A stretch of DNA of 64,000 bases from Geobacter sp. AOG2 (GCF_019972295.1 NZ_BLJA01000001.1:714049-778048), one strand, 5' to 3'; shown: positions 34,041-45,546, counted from the first letter of the stretch. Translations and numbers: made by a program. The notes: generated by a model from the letters alone, not told the origin.

Positions 34041-34421
34041 CTAGCCGCAAACCTCGGTCTTGACGATGGTCTTCATCTTTTTCAGCCTGCTTATGGCCTG
34101 TTTGCAGGATTCGAAGGCATCCCCGCTGTTGGGGGAACTGACGGCGGCAAGCGAGATAATGTCGCCGACGCGGAGCCGGCCGGTACGTCGGATCAGGAGG
34201 ACATCTTCCAGGGCGAATTCCGCGGTCAGCCCGGCGGCCATGTCGCGCAGTTCCGCTTCGGTATCGCCGTTTGTGGCGTAGTCGATGTAGATGGTGGTCC
34301 CGCCAATCCCCACCTGGGGTTTTACCACGGCATAATGGATAACGACCGAACCGGCAGTGGTCGTGGCAATCAGGTCGTAAATCTTCGCAGGGTCAATAGG
34401 GCTGGGTGAAATTCTAACCAT
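34041..34421 (-). CDS. Diverged MoaE-like protein
   Basis: 126 residues with the overall pattern of the large subunit of molybdopterin synthase: an N-terminal AKIYDLIATTTAGSVVIHYA, the IDYATNGDTEAELRDMAAGL helix region, RRTGRLRVGDIISLAAVSS, and AFESCKQAISRLKK. Active-site motifs are altered: the family HR-x-G becomes RRTG (79-81), the SAHR loop becomes SPNS (96-99), and W-K-K/R-E becomes VKTE. It may have lost or changed catalysis. The ribosome binding site is AAAGGGAGACACCA. No other moa gene is near. Confidence 0.65.
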   Translation of the reverse strand: MVRISPSPIDPAKIYDLIATTTAGSVVIHYAVVKPQVGIGGTTIYIDYATNGDTEAELRDMAAGLTAEFALEDVLLIRRTGRLRVGDIISLAAVSSPNSGDAFESCKQAISRLKKMKTIVKTEVCG

Positions 34422-34492
34422 TGGTGTCTCCCTTTCTATGTCGGTTCAAGCTATTATCATGTGTTGCCATGGATGGTGGTGGGGTTGACGGC

Positions 34493-35209
34493 TTACAGCT
34501 TTAACTCCTGTTTCTGCAACCGCTTGTAATAGAAATTCTGTCCATGCAAAACAGCGATGGGATTATGGCCCGTAACCCGGTCCTTGACCACCAGGGTTGT
34601 GACCGGGGCCTGGGAGCGCCTGTTGAAAAGCATGTCGTGGCCGACGCACAGGCCTAAGATGATGTTCATGTCCGTCTTGAGGCGGTTGCAGATCTCGGCC
34701 TGGGCAATGGGGTTGCAGGCCGGTTCAAAGGTGCCGGGCCTGACCTTGACCTCTTCCTCCAGCCCCAGTTCCCGTTTGTCGATACTTCCCGCCTTGCAGC
34801 AAACGCTTAGCGGCTCGAGCCCCTGAGCCTTCAGGATGGCAACCAGACGGTCGGCTTCCTCCAGCAGGCCGAGGCAGGTCGCAATGCCGATCTTCGTGTA
34901 TCCCATCAGTTTGGCAAAGGCTATAGTGTCTTCCACGCGGGTCCAGCGGGGCGTGATCGCGTCGCTGCCGGCCGTCCGCTGGTAGCAGAGCCCTTCCACC
35001 CGCGCCGCCACCAGGGCAATGCGGGACTCCTCGCTATCTCCCCGGTATTCCTCGAACGCCTCCTTCACCAAGTAGTCATAAGCGCCGGACGGGCAGTTGC
35101 CCGGTTTGGGCGGCGCACTTGCCGGATCGTCGCTCCAGCAGTTGGTTGTGCCGCTTTTTTGCCACGCGGCACTACACTTGGAACATGAGACCGGTGTCTC
35201 TTCTGACAT
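34493..35209 (-). CDS. DUF1847 protein (cysteine-rich, putative metal-binding)
   Basis: 238 residues. N-terminal Cys pair CSKCSAAW and further Cys in NCWSD, GNCPSG and CYQR; the central part reads LMGYTKIGIATCLGLLEEAD, SVCCKAGSIDKRELG and FEPACNPIAQAEICNR, ending LGLCVGHDMLFNRRSQAPVT. This matches my memory of DUF1847, often called an uncharacterised metal-binding protein of anaerobes. About twelve Cys suggest Fe-S or zinc binding. It is a separate unit on the minus strand. Confidence 0.8.
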   Translation of the reverse strand: MSEETPVSCSKCSAAWQKSGTTNCWSDDPASAPPKPGNCPSGAYDYLVKEAFEEYRGDSEESRIALVAARVEGLCYQRTAGSDAITPRWTRVEDTIAFAKLMGYTKIGIATCLGLLEEADRLVAILKAQGLEPLSVCCKAGSIDKRELGLEEEVKVRPGTFEPACNPIAQAEICNRLKTDMNIILGLCVGHDMLFNRRSQAPVTTLVVKDRVTGHNPIAVLHGQNFYYKRLQKQELKL

Positions 35210-35251
35210 GATAAACCTCCAAAATCGATAATATTGAATTGAAATGGCGGG

Positions 35252-35788
35252 TCACCCCATGAGCGCCACCAGCATGAGAGGCGGCAGCGCCACCACGATT
35301 ACGGCGAACAGGGCATGGAGCCAGATGGCGTCGTCGGCCTGACACAGGCGGATTAGCCCCACGACCGGCATGAGCAGCAGTTTCGCGAAGATGCTCACGT
35401 CTGAGTCGGTGACGTCCTGCCAGAGGGCATCCCCGTCGCCGCTGCTGGGAAAGGCGTGCAAGGCGATGGAGAAGCTGAACCAAGCTCCGGCAAGCACGGC
35501 AAGATCCTTGAATTCAGTAGCAGTCGGGCTCGTGACGAAGATGGATGCCGACAGGCTGACGGTCAGGGCGATTGCGGTGGAGACGAAGAACGGCGCGACC
35601 GCCACCATGATATGCTGAACAGCGTAGCGTGGCTGTTCATGGAGTACGTATCCCAGAGGGTTGCCCAGGCGCAGGTAGCAGACCTTGACGACGCGGATTC
35701 CGAGCCGTCGGCAGGCCCAGGCATGGGCAAACTCATGGACCACGACGCCCGGAAAGGTGAGCAGGGAGACGATCAGCCGGACGGTCAT
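35252..35788 (-). CDS. M50-like membrane zinc metalloprotease-related protein
   Basis: 178 residues with about four hydrophobic segments and a VVHEFAHAWACRRLG motif (HExxH) in the first quarter. A PSSGDGDALWQDV stretch in the C-terminal third may supply the third ligand, resembling the short M50/DUF3267 relatives. If active it would cut within or near the membrane; substrate unknown. It follows the HDOD gene by 10 bases on the same strand. Confidence 0.65.
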   Translation of the reverse strand: MTVRLIVSLLTFPGVVVHEFAHAWACRRLGIRVVKVCYLRLGNPLGYVLHEQPRYAVQHIMVAVAPFFVSTAIALTVSLSASIFVTSPTATEFKDLAVLAGAWFSFSIALHAFPSSGDGDALWQDVTDSDVSIFAKLLLMPVVGLIRLCQADDAIWLHALFAVIVVALPPLMLVALMG

Positions 35789-35798
35789 GAATGCCGCT

Positions 35799-36701
35799 TC
35801 ACGCCGTGGTCATGGTGTTGAAGAGCTGGTTCACCTCGCGGAAGACCTCCACATACTCATCGGACAGCATGAAGAAGAAGTCTCCCAGGTTGTCGGGAAG
35901 GGGGTTGCGTGAATGCTGCCGGAGCAGGTTCCAGGCATATTCTTCGGAGCGGTCCGGCTTGGTGGCCTGGGCCACGCTGTCCGAGATGGTGTAGGCCAGG
36001 CAGAAGAAGTCGGCCAGCGCGACTATGGCGGTGAGCAACGGGTCTTCGATCGCCAACTCGGAGGTGTGGTGGTGGGAGATGACATCGCAGTACACCGGCG
36101 GGAAATTCCAGCGTTGCGCAAGGCAGAGCCCCACCTCGCTGTGGGTGGTGCCGAAATGCTCCATCTCGGCGTCGTAGGTGGTGCAGCGGGTGTAATTGAT
36201 GTGGGCGAGCATTTCGCCGTACTCTTCCGTGAGGTAGTGGCCGAAAAAGACCTTGCCGATGTCGTGAATGATGCCGACCATGTACGCCATCTCGGTGTCG
36301 TTGTATCCCGCCATTTCGGCAATGCGGCGGGACATGGAGCCCACTCCGAAGGAGTGCATCCAGAAGACGTTCATGTCGAAGGGTTGCTCCTGCGCCTTGA
36401 ACCCGTCCACGAAATAACTGGTGAGGATCATTTCGCGCACACTCCTGAAACCCAGGTAGAGCAGGGCGCGTTTCACCGAGGTGATCTTGCTTCCCGGCAT
36501 GTAGAGCGGGGAGTTCACTACACGGATGACCCTGGCGGCCAGCACCTGGTCGGAAAGGATCAGGTCCGCGATCTCGTCCGGGTTGGATTCGTGATTGTCC
36601 AGAAGCCTGATGACCCGCGAGACGATCACCGGGATGGTCGGCAGGTCGCTGACGTCCTTGAACAGCCTGCGGGCTTTGATCATCATTGCAGCTTTGTCCA
36701 A
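35799..36701 (-). CDS. HDOD domain signalling protein
   Basis: About 300 residues, HDOD domain from residue 15: DVSDLPTIPVIVSRVIRLLD, ILSDQVLAARVIRVVNSPLY, KRALLYLGFRSVREMIL, and an HD-like IIHDIGKVFFGHY with HHHTSE later. HDOD proteins regulate signalling and motility, usually without catalysis, though the HD residues here look partly preserved. Start: TTG at 36701 has AAAGGA six bases upstream; a TTG at 36716 and an ATG at 36671 are alternatives. It lies 18 bases after ligA on the same strand. Confidence 0.85.
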   Translation of the reverse strand: MDKAAMMIKARRLFKDVSDLPTIPVIVSRVIRLLDNHESNPDEIADLILSDQVLAARVIRVVNSPLYMPGSKITSVKRALLYLGFRSVREMILTSYFVDGFKAQEQPFDMNVFWMHSFGVGSMSRRIAEMAGYNDTEMAYMVGIIHDIGKVFFGHYLTEEYGEMLAHINYTRCTTYDAEMEHFGTTHSEVGLCLAQRWNFPPVYCDVISHHHTSELAIEDPLLTAIVALADFFCLAYTISDSVAQATKPDRSEEYAWNLLRQHSRNPLPDNLGDFFFMLSDEYVEVFREVNQLFNTMTTA

Positions 36702-36734
36702 CGTCGTTCCTTTCAATACTCCGATGAGGAAATA

Positions 36735-38831
<2,097 letters not shown>

Positions 38832-38870
38832 TCAGCAATTTCAACGTCTCAGGCAAGAACCGGAAGATTC

Positions 38871-39668
38871 ATGGAACAACAACATGTTGCGGATATCGGT
38901 CGGTGGTTCGACGACTATACCCGCTCTTTTCTCGACACCGACTCGGAAGGGTTCAAAAACATTCAGCTCAAGATTGAGCACACCCGCAGGGTACGCGCGG
39001 TCAGCGATGCTCTGGCGGTGGGCGAAGGGCTCTCGGCCAACGAGGCCCGCATTGCGGCAACGGTCGCTTTGCTGCACGATGTGGGCCGTTTTCCCCAGTA
39101 CCGCCGCTGGCGTACCTTTCGCGATAGCGACTCCGCCAACCATGCCCGACTCTCGGTGGAAGTCGTGCGCGAGCATAATTTGCTGGCCGGCCTCGATTCC
39201 GCCGAGTGTCTTTTGATCGAGGAGGCAGTGCGTTTCCACAATCTATTGGAACTGCCCGAACGGGTCAGTTCGCCGACCAGGGTGTTCATGCGGTTGGTCC
39301 GGGATGCGGACAAACTGGATATCTGGCGGATTTTTCTGGAACTCTTCGCGCTGCCCGAGGAAGAACGCGCCTCCGCTGCCACCTTGGATTTTCCCGATCT
39401 GCCGGGGTGTACGCCCGCCTGCCGCAACGCCTTGCTGGCACAAAAGGTAGTCAGGTTGGACCAGTGCCGGGTGCTCAACGACTTCAAGCTGTTGCAGATG
39501 TCCTGGGTTCTCGACCTGGGTTTTACCTCGTCTTATAGACTGCTGCTGGAGCGCGATTATATCGCTCGCCTGGCTGGCACCCTCAATGGTAAACTGGAGA
39601 TAAGGTCAGCTATTGAAGGCATCCAACAGGAGGCCGTCCGGCGGGCTACTATGTATCGGGAGCAGTGA
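38871..39668 (+). CDS. HD domain phosphohydrolase
   Basis: 265 residues. The metal-binding HD pattern is complete: His in IEHTRRV, HD in LLHDVGRFPQY, and the late Asp in VRDADKLDIWRI. Such proteins hydrolyse phosphoester bonds in nucleotides; the substrate is open. The ATG at 38871 was chosen by family alignment. Its TGA overlaps a GTG that could start pdhA, so it is probably co-transcribed with the pyruvate dehydrogenase genes. Confidence 0.85.
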   Translation: MEQQHVADIGRWFDDYTRSFLDTDSEGFKNIQLKIEHTRRVRAVSDALAVGEGLSANEARIAATVALLHDVGRFPQYRRWRTFRDSDSANHARLSVEVVREHNLLAGLDSAECLLIEEAVRFHNLLELPERVSSPTRVFMRLVRDADKLDIWRIFLELFALPEEERASAATLDFPDLPGCTPACRNALLAQKVVRLDQCRVLNDFKLLQMSWVLDLGFTSSYRLLLERDYIARLAGTLNGKLEIRSAIEGIQQEAVRRATMYREQ

Positions 39669-39685
39669 CCAAAGCGGAGGCAATG

Positions 39686-40663
39686 ATGGAAACCAAACTA
39701 CGCATGGTTTTACCGGATCAGGAATTGATGCGGCTTTACGAGCAAATGTTTCTTTCGCGGGAATTCGAGGAGCATTGCGCCGAACAGTATACCAAGGGCA
39801 ATATCACCGGGTTTCTGCACCTGTACAGCGGTCAGGAGGCCGTTGCGGTTGGGGCGACGGCCGGCCTGCACAAAGAGGATTATATCCTTTCGGCCTATCG
39901 CGAACATGCCCAGGCCATCGTACGGGGCGCCGAGCCGAAGCGGGTCATGGCCGAGTTGTTCGGCAAGGCCACCGGCCTCTGTAAGGGGAAGGGAGGCTCC
40001 ATGCATCTCTTCGATCCCTCCCTTAATTTCATGGGAGGCTACGCCATCGTCGGCGGCCAGTTCCCTATCTCCGTCGGGTTGGCCTTCAGCGCCAAGTACC
40101 GGAACGAGGACCGTATCACCGCCTGTTTTTTCGGCGACGGTGCGGTCAACCAGGGCACCTTCCACGAATCCCTCAACTGGGCTCAACTATGGGAGTTGCC
40201 GGTACTCTTCATCTGCGAGAACAACTTTTACGGCATCGGTACCGAGGTGCACCGTTCCTCGGCCCTGGCATCCATCCACCGCCGCACCTGCGGTTATGAC
40301 ATCCCTTCCGAAAAAGTGGACGGCATGGACGTCATTGCGGTTTACAAGGCGGTGAAGTACGCCGCCGAAAAGGTGCGCGAAACCGGTCGGCCCCACTTCA
40401 TCGAGGCCACTACCTACCGTTTTCGGGGACATTCCATGTCCGATCCGGGCAAATACCGTTCGGTGGCCGAACACGAGTTGTGGAAATCCCGCGACCCGCT
40501 GCCCAGCTTTGCCAAGCGTCTGCTGGAGGAGGGGATTGCCACCCAAGAGGCTCTGGATGCCGTCGAGGCGCGCTGTAAGACCAGGGTGGAAGAAGCGGTG
40601 ACCTTTGCCGAAGAGTCGTCCTGGCCGGAGGATAACGAGGTTTACAGCGACATTTATGTCTGA
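39686..40663 (+). CDS. pdhA: Pyruvate dehydrogenase E1 component, alpha subunit
   Basis: 325 residues. The thiamine diphosphate motif is GDGAVNQGTFHESLNWAQLW, ending ICENN; EEHCAEQYTKGNITGFLHLY and GKGGSMHLFD are diagnostic of the alpha subunit of two-chain E1. With E1beta and E2 it oxidises pyruvate to acetyl-CoA. The ATG at 39686 lies five bases after GGAGG; a GTG at 39665 overlapping the upstream stop would add seven residues. A branched-chain or acetoin dehydrogenase is the alternative. Confidence 0.9.
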   Translation: METKLRMVLPDQELMRLYEQMFLSREFEEHCAEQYTKGNITGFLHLYSGQEAVAVGATAGLHKEDYILSAYREHAQAIVRGAEPKRVMAELFGKATGLCKGKGGSMHLFDPSLNFMGGYAIVGGQFPISVGLAFSAKYRNEDRITACFFGDGAVNQGTFHESLNWAQLWELPVLFICENNFYGIGTEVHRSSALASIHRRTCGYDIPSEKVDGMDVIAVYKAVKYAAEKVRETGRPHFIEATTYRFRGHSMSDPGKYRSVAEHELWKSRDPLPSFAKRLLEEGIATQEALDAVEARCKTRVEEAVTFAEESSWPEDNEVYSDIYV

Positions 40664-40716
40664 TTTTTTAACTTATATGACTTGTATGACGTATGTCCTG
40701 TTTTTGGAGGTTCTTT

Positions 40717-41703
40717 ATGTCTGAAATGACCTATCGTGATGCATTGAACTTGGCCCTCAAGGAAGAGATGCGCCGCGACCCGTCGGTGGTGGTCTGGGGC
40801 GAGGACGTGGCACTGTACGAAGGGTCCTTCAAGGTGACTCGCGGGCTGTTGTCCGAGTTCGGCGAGGAGCGGGTCAAGGATACGCCCATCTCGGAGAATA
40901 CTATCGTCGGCGTGGCCGTAGGGGCGGCCATGGGAGGTTTGCGTCCTGTGGCCGAGCTGATGACGGTTAACTTCGCTCTCCTGGCCATGGACCAGATCGT
41001 CAACCACATGGCCAAGATCCATTACATGTTCGGCGGCCAGGCGACGGTGCCCATGACGATCCGCATGCCGGGAGGAGGGGGAAGCCAACTGGGCGCCCAG
41101 CACTCCCAAAGCCTGGAGACCTTTTTCATGCACTGCCCCGGCATGCGGGTGGTCTACCCCTCAACCCCCGACGACGCCAAGGGGCTTCTGAAAAGCGCTA
41201 TACGGGACAACAATCCGGTTATCTTTCTGGAACATGAACTGCTCTACAACAGCAAAGGAGAGGTGCCGGAAGACCCGGAATACCTGGTTCCAATCGGCAA
41301 GGCCGCAGTCAAGCGGCCGGGCGAACAGGTCACCATCGTGGCCTATGCCCGTATGACCGTGCTGGCCCTGCAGGCGGCCGAGGAGTTGACCAAGGAAGGC
41401 ATCTCCTGCGAGGTTGTGGATTTGCGTAGTCTGGCTCCTCTGGACGACGAGACCATCCTGGCCTCGGTCAAAAAGACCGGACGGGCGGTGGTGGTGGAGG
41501 AGTGCTGGCGGACCTGCGGCCTGGGGGCCGAGATTGCCAGCCGGATCTTCGAGAACTGTTTCGATGTCCTTCAGGCTCCGGTCAGGCGCGTGTCCGGGTT
41601 GGACGTTCCCATGCCTTACTCGCGCAAGATAGAGAAACTCTGCATTCCCCAGGCGGAAACCATCGTCCTGGCTGTGAAGGACGTCGTAAGCGGCCGTTAT
41701 TGA
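40717..41703 (+). CDS. pdhB: Pyruvate dehydrogenase E1 component, beta subunit
   Basis: 328 residues, the usual size. Conserved parts: VVVWGEDVALYEGSFKVTRG, DTPISENTIVGVAVGAAMGG, FLEHELLYNSKGEVPEDPEY and EVVDLRSLAPLDDETILASV. It contributes the second half of the thiamine diphosphate site. The ATG at 40717 follows TTGGAGGTTCTTT exactly; the frame extends upstream without a site. E2 follows after 56 bases. Confidence 0.92.
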   Translation: MSEMTYRDALNLALKEEMRRDPSVVVWGEDVALYEGSFKVTRGLLSEFGEERVKDTPISENTIVGVAVGAAMGGLRPVAELMTVNFALLAMDQIVNHMAKIHYMFGGQATVPMTIRMPGGGGSQLGAQHSQSLETFFMHCPGMRVVYPSTPDDAKGLLKSAIRDNNPVIFLEHELLYNSKGEVPEDPEYLVPIGKAAVKRPGEQVTIVAYARMTVLALQAAEELTKEGISCEVVDLRSLAPLDDETILASVKKTGRAVVVEECWRTCGLGAEIASRIFENCFDVLQAPVRRVSGLDVPMPYSRKIEKLCIPQAETIVLAVKDVVSGRY

Positions 41704-41759
41704 GTGATAGGAATTGGCAGCATTCCTCCCGCTGGGAGGGAAGAGGGGGACACACTTCT

Positions 41760-43025
41760 ATGGCAACTGAAATCACCATGCCCAAGCTTTCGGATACCAT
41801 GACCGAAGGAAGCTTCATCGGCTGGCGCAAGAAGGTGGGCGAGCGGGTCGAGCGCGGCGAGGTGATCGCCGAGGTGGAAACCGACAAGGCGGTCATGGAA
41901 CTTGAGGCGTTCACTTCGGGTGTCCTGCTCAAAACCATGGCGCAGGGCGGCGAAAACGTTCCGGTTGGTACGGTACTCGGACTTATCGGCGAGCCGGGTG
42001 AGTTGTCGGCCGGGACGGAGGCACCCTCCCAAACGGCAGCGCCTGCGGCTCTCCCCTCCACGAAACCGTCGGCACCGCTGCCCCAGGATGTTGAGCCTCC
42101 GCCACAGCCAGTGGCATCGGCTCCTCTGCCGTCGGCGGGACACGAAGGAGACAATCACGAAAAAGCGTCGCCACTGGTGCGGCGCATGGCGCGGGAAATG
42201 GGCATTGATCTTTCCCAGGTCCGCGGCAGCGGCCCCGAGGGGAGGATTCTTCAAGACGACCTGGCGGCGCCGGCAGCACAGCCGGAAACGTCAAAAGCGC
42301 AGCAAACCGTAATTCCGCCCGATGTTCCGGCTCCTGTCCCTCCTGACTCGGCGGATGTCGTCCCGTTGGCGCCGAGCGCCATGCGTCAAGCCATTGCCGC
42401 CACGGTCAGCCGATCCTGGCGGGATATTCCCTATTTCACCGCCGCGGTGGAGGTGGGGATGGAGGCCTGCCGCGAGGTGGTCGGCGAATTGAAAGGGAGT
42501 GACGGGCAGGTCGGCTACCACGCCTTGCTGATCAAGGCCTGCGGAGTGGCCCTGAAAGGCTTTCCGCTGCTCATGGCCGGCAGTGCCGACGGGCCGGTCA
42601 ATATCAGTTTCGCCGTGGCGTTGCCCGACGGCCTTTTGATGCCGGTGGTCAAGGATTGTGCGCGTCTCGGAGCTGCGGAGATCGAACGCGAGGCTGCCCG
42701 CCTGGCGGACAAGGCCAGGGGTGGGCGACTCACCGCCGAAGAGATGTCGGGCGGCGGCTTCTCCATTTCCAACCTGGGCATGTACGGGGTGGACGAATTC
42801 GATGCCCTGATCGTGCCGGGGCAGGTTGCCATTCTGGCGGTGGGCGCGGTGGCCGAACGCCCCGTGGTTAGAAACGGGCAGCTCGGCGTGGCCCCCACCG
42901 TGCGAATCACCTTGTCGAGTGACCACCGGGTTGTGGATGGCGCCTATGCGGCCAGGTTCCTGGCAGAATTGCGCCGGGTCCTGGAACACCCGGTTTTATT
43001 GCTGGCGGCCCATGGTTCACCATGA
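41760..43025 (+). CDS. pdhC: Dihydrolipoamide acetyltransferase (E2)
   Basis: 421 residues. Lipoyl domain with ETDKAVMELEAF, a Pro/Ala-rich linker, the peripheral subunit-binding domain (SPLVRRMAREMGIDLSQVRG then SGPEGRILQDDL) and an acetyltransferase core ending in SSDHRVVDGAYAARFL, with the His and Asp of the active site. It transfers acetyl groups to CoA. No lipoamide dehydrogenase (E3) gene is found in this unit, so it must come from elsewhere. The catalytic core is shorter than in E. coli. Confidence 0.92.
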   Translation: MATEITMPKLSDTMTEGSFIGWRKKVGERVERGEVIAEVETDKAVMELEAFTSGVLLKTMAQGGENVPVGTVLGLIGEPGELSAGTEAPSQTAAPAALPSTKPSAPLPQDVEPPPQPVASAPLPSAGHEGDNHEKASPLVRRMAREMGIDLSQVRGSGPEGRILQDDLAAPAAQPETSKAQQTVIPPDVPAPVPPDSADVVPLAPSAMRQAIAATVSRSWRDIPYFTAAVEVGMEACREVVGELKGSDGQVGYHALLIKACGVALKGFPLLMAGSADGPVNISFAVALPDGLLMPVVKDCARLGAAEIEREAARLADKARGGRLTAEEMSGGGFSISNLGMYGVDEFDALIVPGQVAILAVGAVAERPVVRNGQLGVAPTVRITLSSDHRVVDGAYAARFLAELRRVLEHPVLLLAAHGSP

Positions 43026-43078
43026 CATGACCCCGACCATGGCTCATGATTCCCATTTCCTTTGCGCAGGAGCATCCC

Positions 43079-45496
43079 ATGTCATCCACCAAACTGCTCA
43101 TCCCTGCTGAAAAGCTCCGTTGGAAGTGCGATCCCCAAACCTTTGAGTTCGAAACCACCGAAGAACTCCCTGATCTGGAAGACGCCATCGGGCAGGAGCG
43201 GGCTCTGCGCTCCATCGAGTTTGGACTCGGCATGCAAGGCACCGGCTTCAACCTCTACATCTCGGGCGAGACCGGCACCGGCCGGGCTTCGACCATCCGT
43301 AGCATCCTCAAAAAGCGTACAGCAGACGAATCGCCGCCTTGCGACTGGTTGTATGTCCATAACTTCAATGATCACGATGCGGCGGTTTCCCTGTCGCTGC
43401 CGGCCGGCATGGGCAGCGGGTTTGCGGCAGACATGAAGGAGCTGATCGAGGCGTTCAAGCTGGATATACCCAAGGCCCTGGAAAGCAGGGAGTACGAAAA
43501 TCGCCGTACCGAGATCCTGGAAACCTACCAGGCTTCCAACAGTGAAATGTTCCAGGAGCTTGAAAAGGGGTGCGAGAAACGCGGATTTACACTGCAACGA
43601 ACGGTCTCCGGGCTGGTGGTCGTACCCCAGAAGGAGGGGCGCAACTACACCCAGGAGGAGTTCGAGGGGCTGCCCCAGAAAAAGCGGGAAAAGCTGGAGA
43701 AAGACGGCAAGGAACTGACGGAACGGTTGAACGAGGTGCTGCGTCAGGTGCGTGAAAGTGAAAAGGCGACCAAGGATGCGCTCTCCCAGGCCGACCGCGA
43801 CCTGGGTATGTCGTGTCTGGGACATCGTCTCGACCCGTTGCGCCAGAAGTATTCCGAGTTTCCCAAGGTGCTGGCCTATCTGGAGTCGGTGCAGGAGGAT
43901 ATCCTCAAAAACCTGGAAGATTTCAAGCCGCAGCCGCCTCAATCCCAGATTCCGGGGCTGAAGATGCCGCGCCAAGAACCAACCTTTGAACGCTACGAGG
44001 TCAACGTGCTGGTCGACAATCGGGAGGCCAAGGGCGCGCCGGTCATCTTCGAGTCCAACCCTACCTACAATAATCTTTTTGGGCGTATCGAGCACGTCAT
44101 GCAGTACGGCGGCGTGGCAGTGACCGATTTCACCATGATCAGGTCCGGGGCTTTGCACCGCGCCAATGGCGGCTATCTGGTGATCGATGCCCGGGAAGTG
44201 CTGACCAACCCCTTTGTGTGGGACTCGCTGAAGCGGTGTGTCCGGACTGGCGAGATCAGAATCGAGGATGTGCTGGAACAGTATCGCTTCATGACCATGG
44301 TATCGCTTAAGCCCGAGCCGGTGCCGCTCCAGGCCAAGATCATCCTGATAGGCTCCCCCTGGATTTATTACCTGCTGTTTCACCTGGACCCGGATTACCG
44401 TAAGTTTTTCAAGGTCAAGGCCGAGTTCGACAACCGTGTCGCCCGTACGCCGGAGATCATGCGGGACTATGCCCTGTTCGTGGCTACCCACTGCCGGTGC
44501 GAAAAGCTGCTGCCTTTCGACCGTAGCGGTGTCGCCCGCCTGCTGGAATACACATCCCGTATGGTCGAGGATCAGGAAAAGCTCTCCTCCCAGTTTATGG
44601 AGATTGCCGATTTTATCCGAGAGGCCGCTTTTTGGGCTCAGAAGGATGGCCATACCATCGTGAATGGTGACGATGTCCAGCGTGCCGGCGAAGAGAAGCT
44701 CTACCGGGTCAACCGAATCGAGGAGCGCCTGCAGGAGTTGTACGACGACGGTACCATCATGGTGGATACGGACGGCGAAGTGATCGGACAGATCAACGGG
44801 TTGTCGGTCATCTCCCTGGGCGACCATACCTTCGGCCGCCCCTCGCGTATTACCGCGCGCGCCTATACCGGTCAGGCCGGCATGGTCAACGTGGAGCGCG
44901 AGGTGAAGCTTTCCGGCCCGATCCACGACAAGGGGGTCATGATCCTGACCGGATATCTTGGGGGGACCTTTGCCGTCAAACGCCCCTTGTCGCTTTCCGC
45001 TTCCATCTGCTTCGAACAGTCCTATGACGGCATTGAGGGCGACAGCGCCTCCTCCACCGAGCTGTATGCCCTGTTGTCGGCCCTGTCCGGAGTTCCCATC
45101 AGACAGGGTATCGCGGTGACCGGCAGCGTTAACCAGCGCGGCATCATCCAACCGATCGGCGGGGTCAATTACAAGATCGAGGGTTTTTTTGCCGTCTGCA
45201 GGTCCAAGGGGTTGACCGGGAGGCAGGGGGTCCTGATCCCCAAGGCCAACGAACGGAACCTGATGGTGCATGACGATGTGGTGGCGGCAGTCTCAGCGGG
45301 CCAGTTCCATATCTGGAGCGTGGAAACCATCGAGCAGGGGATCGAAATACTGACCGGTATGGCCGCCGGGACGCGCGGCAGGAACGGGGCGTTTCCCAAG
45401 GGGACGCTGTACCATTTGGTGGATGTTCATTTGCGCCGTATGGCAGAGGTGTTGCAAAAACAGGAGGAAAGGGGTAAAAGAAAACCCAAAAAATAA
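43079..45496 (+). CDS. Lon-like AAA+ protease (AAA_32/LonC-type)
   Basis: 805 residues. AAA+ part: SGETGTGRASTIRS, a Walker A with Arg instead of the usual Lys, a long coiled-coil insertion (about residues 120-260), and RANGGYLVIDAREVLTNP as Walker B. The C-terminal protease carries Ser in GDSASSTELYALLSALS and Lys in GGVNYKIEGFF, a Ser-Lys dyad as in Lon. This subfamily (AAA_32, related to LonB/LonC) often has GTGR. It may be ATP-independent. GCAGGAGCATCCC precedes the ATG. Target proteins are unknown. Confidence 0.9.
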   Translation: MSSTKLLIPAEKLRWKCDPQTFEFETTEELPDLEDAIGQERALRSIEFGLGMQGTGFNLYISGETGTGRASTIRSILKKRTADESPPCDWLYVHNFNDHDAAVSLSLPAGMGSGFAADMKELIEAFKLDIPKALESREYENRRTEILETYQASNSEMFQELEKGCEKRGFTLQRTVSGLVVVPQKEGRNYTQEEFEGLPQKKREKLEKDGKELTERLNEVLRQVRESEKATKDALSQADRDLGMSCLGHRLDPLRQKYSEFPKVLAYLESVQEDILKNLEDFKPQPPQSQIPGLKMPRQEPTFERYEVNVLVDNREAKGAPVIFESNPTYNNLFGRIEHVMQYGGVAVTDFTMIRSGALHRANGGYLVIDAREVLTNPFVWDSLKRCVRTGEIRIEDVLEQYRFMTMVSLKPEPVPLQAKIILIGSPWIYYLLFHLDPDYRKFFKVKAEFDNRVARTPEIMRDYALFVATHCRCEKLLPFDRSGVARLLEYTSRMVEDQEKLSSQFMEIADFIREAAFWAQKDGHTIVNGDDVQRAGEEKLYRVNRIEERLQELYDDGTIMVDTDGEVIGQINGLSVISLGDHTFGRPSRITARAYTGQAGMVNVEREVKLSGPIHDKGVMILTGYLGGTFAVKRPLSLSASICFEQSYDGIEGDSASSTELYALLSALSGVPIRQGIAVTGSVNQRGIIQPIGGVNYKIEGFFAVCRSKGLTGRQGVLIPKANERNLMVHDDVVAAVSAGQFHIWSVETIEQGIEILTGMAAGTRGRNGAFPKGTLYHLVDVHLRRMAEVLQKQEERGKRKPKK

Positions 45497-45546
45497 GTTG
45501 GGTTAACCAGCCTGTAATCCAAGTGCGACAAAGAGGGATACGAAGC

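Noticed and set aside
43082..45271. 729-residue open frame on the minus strand
   Set aside because: It lies wholly inside the Lon-like protease gene in the opposite direction; high GC content makes long antisense frames common, and the translation has no family pattern.
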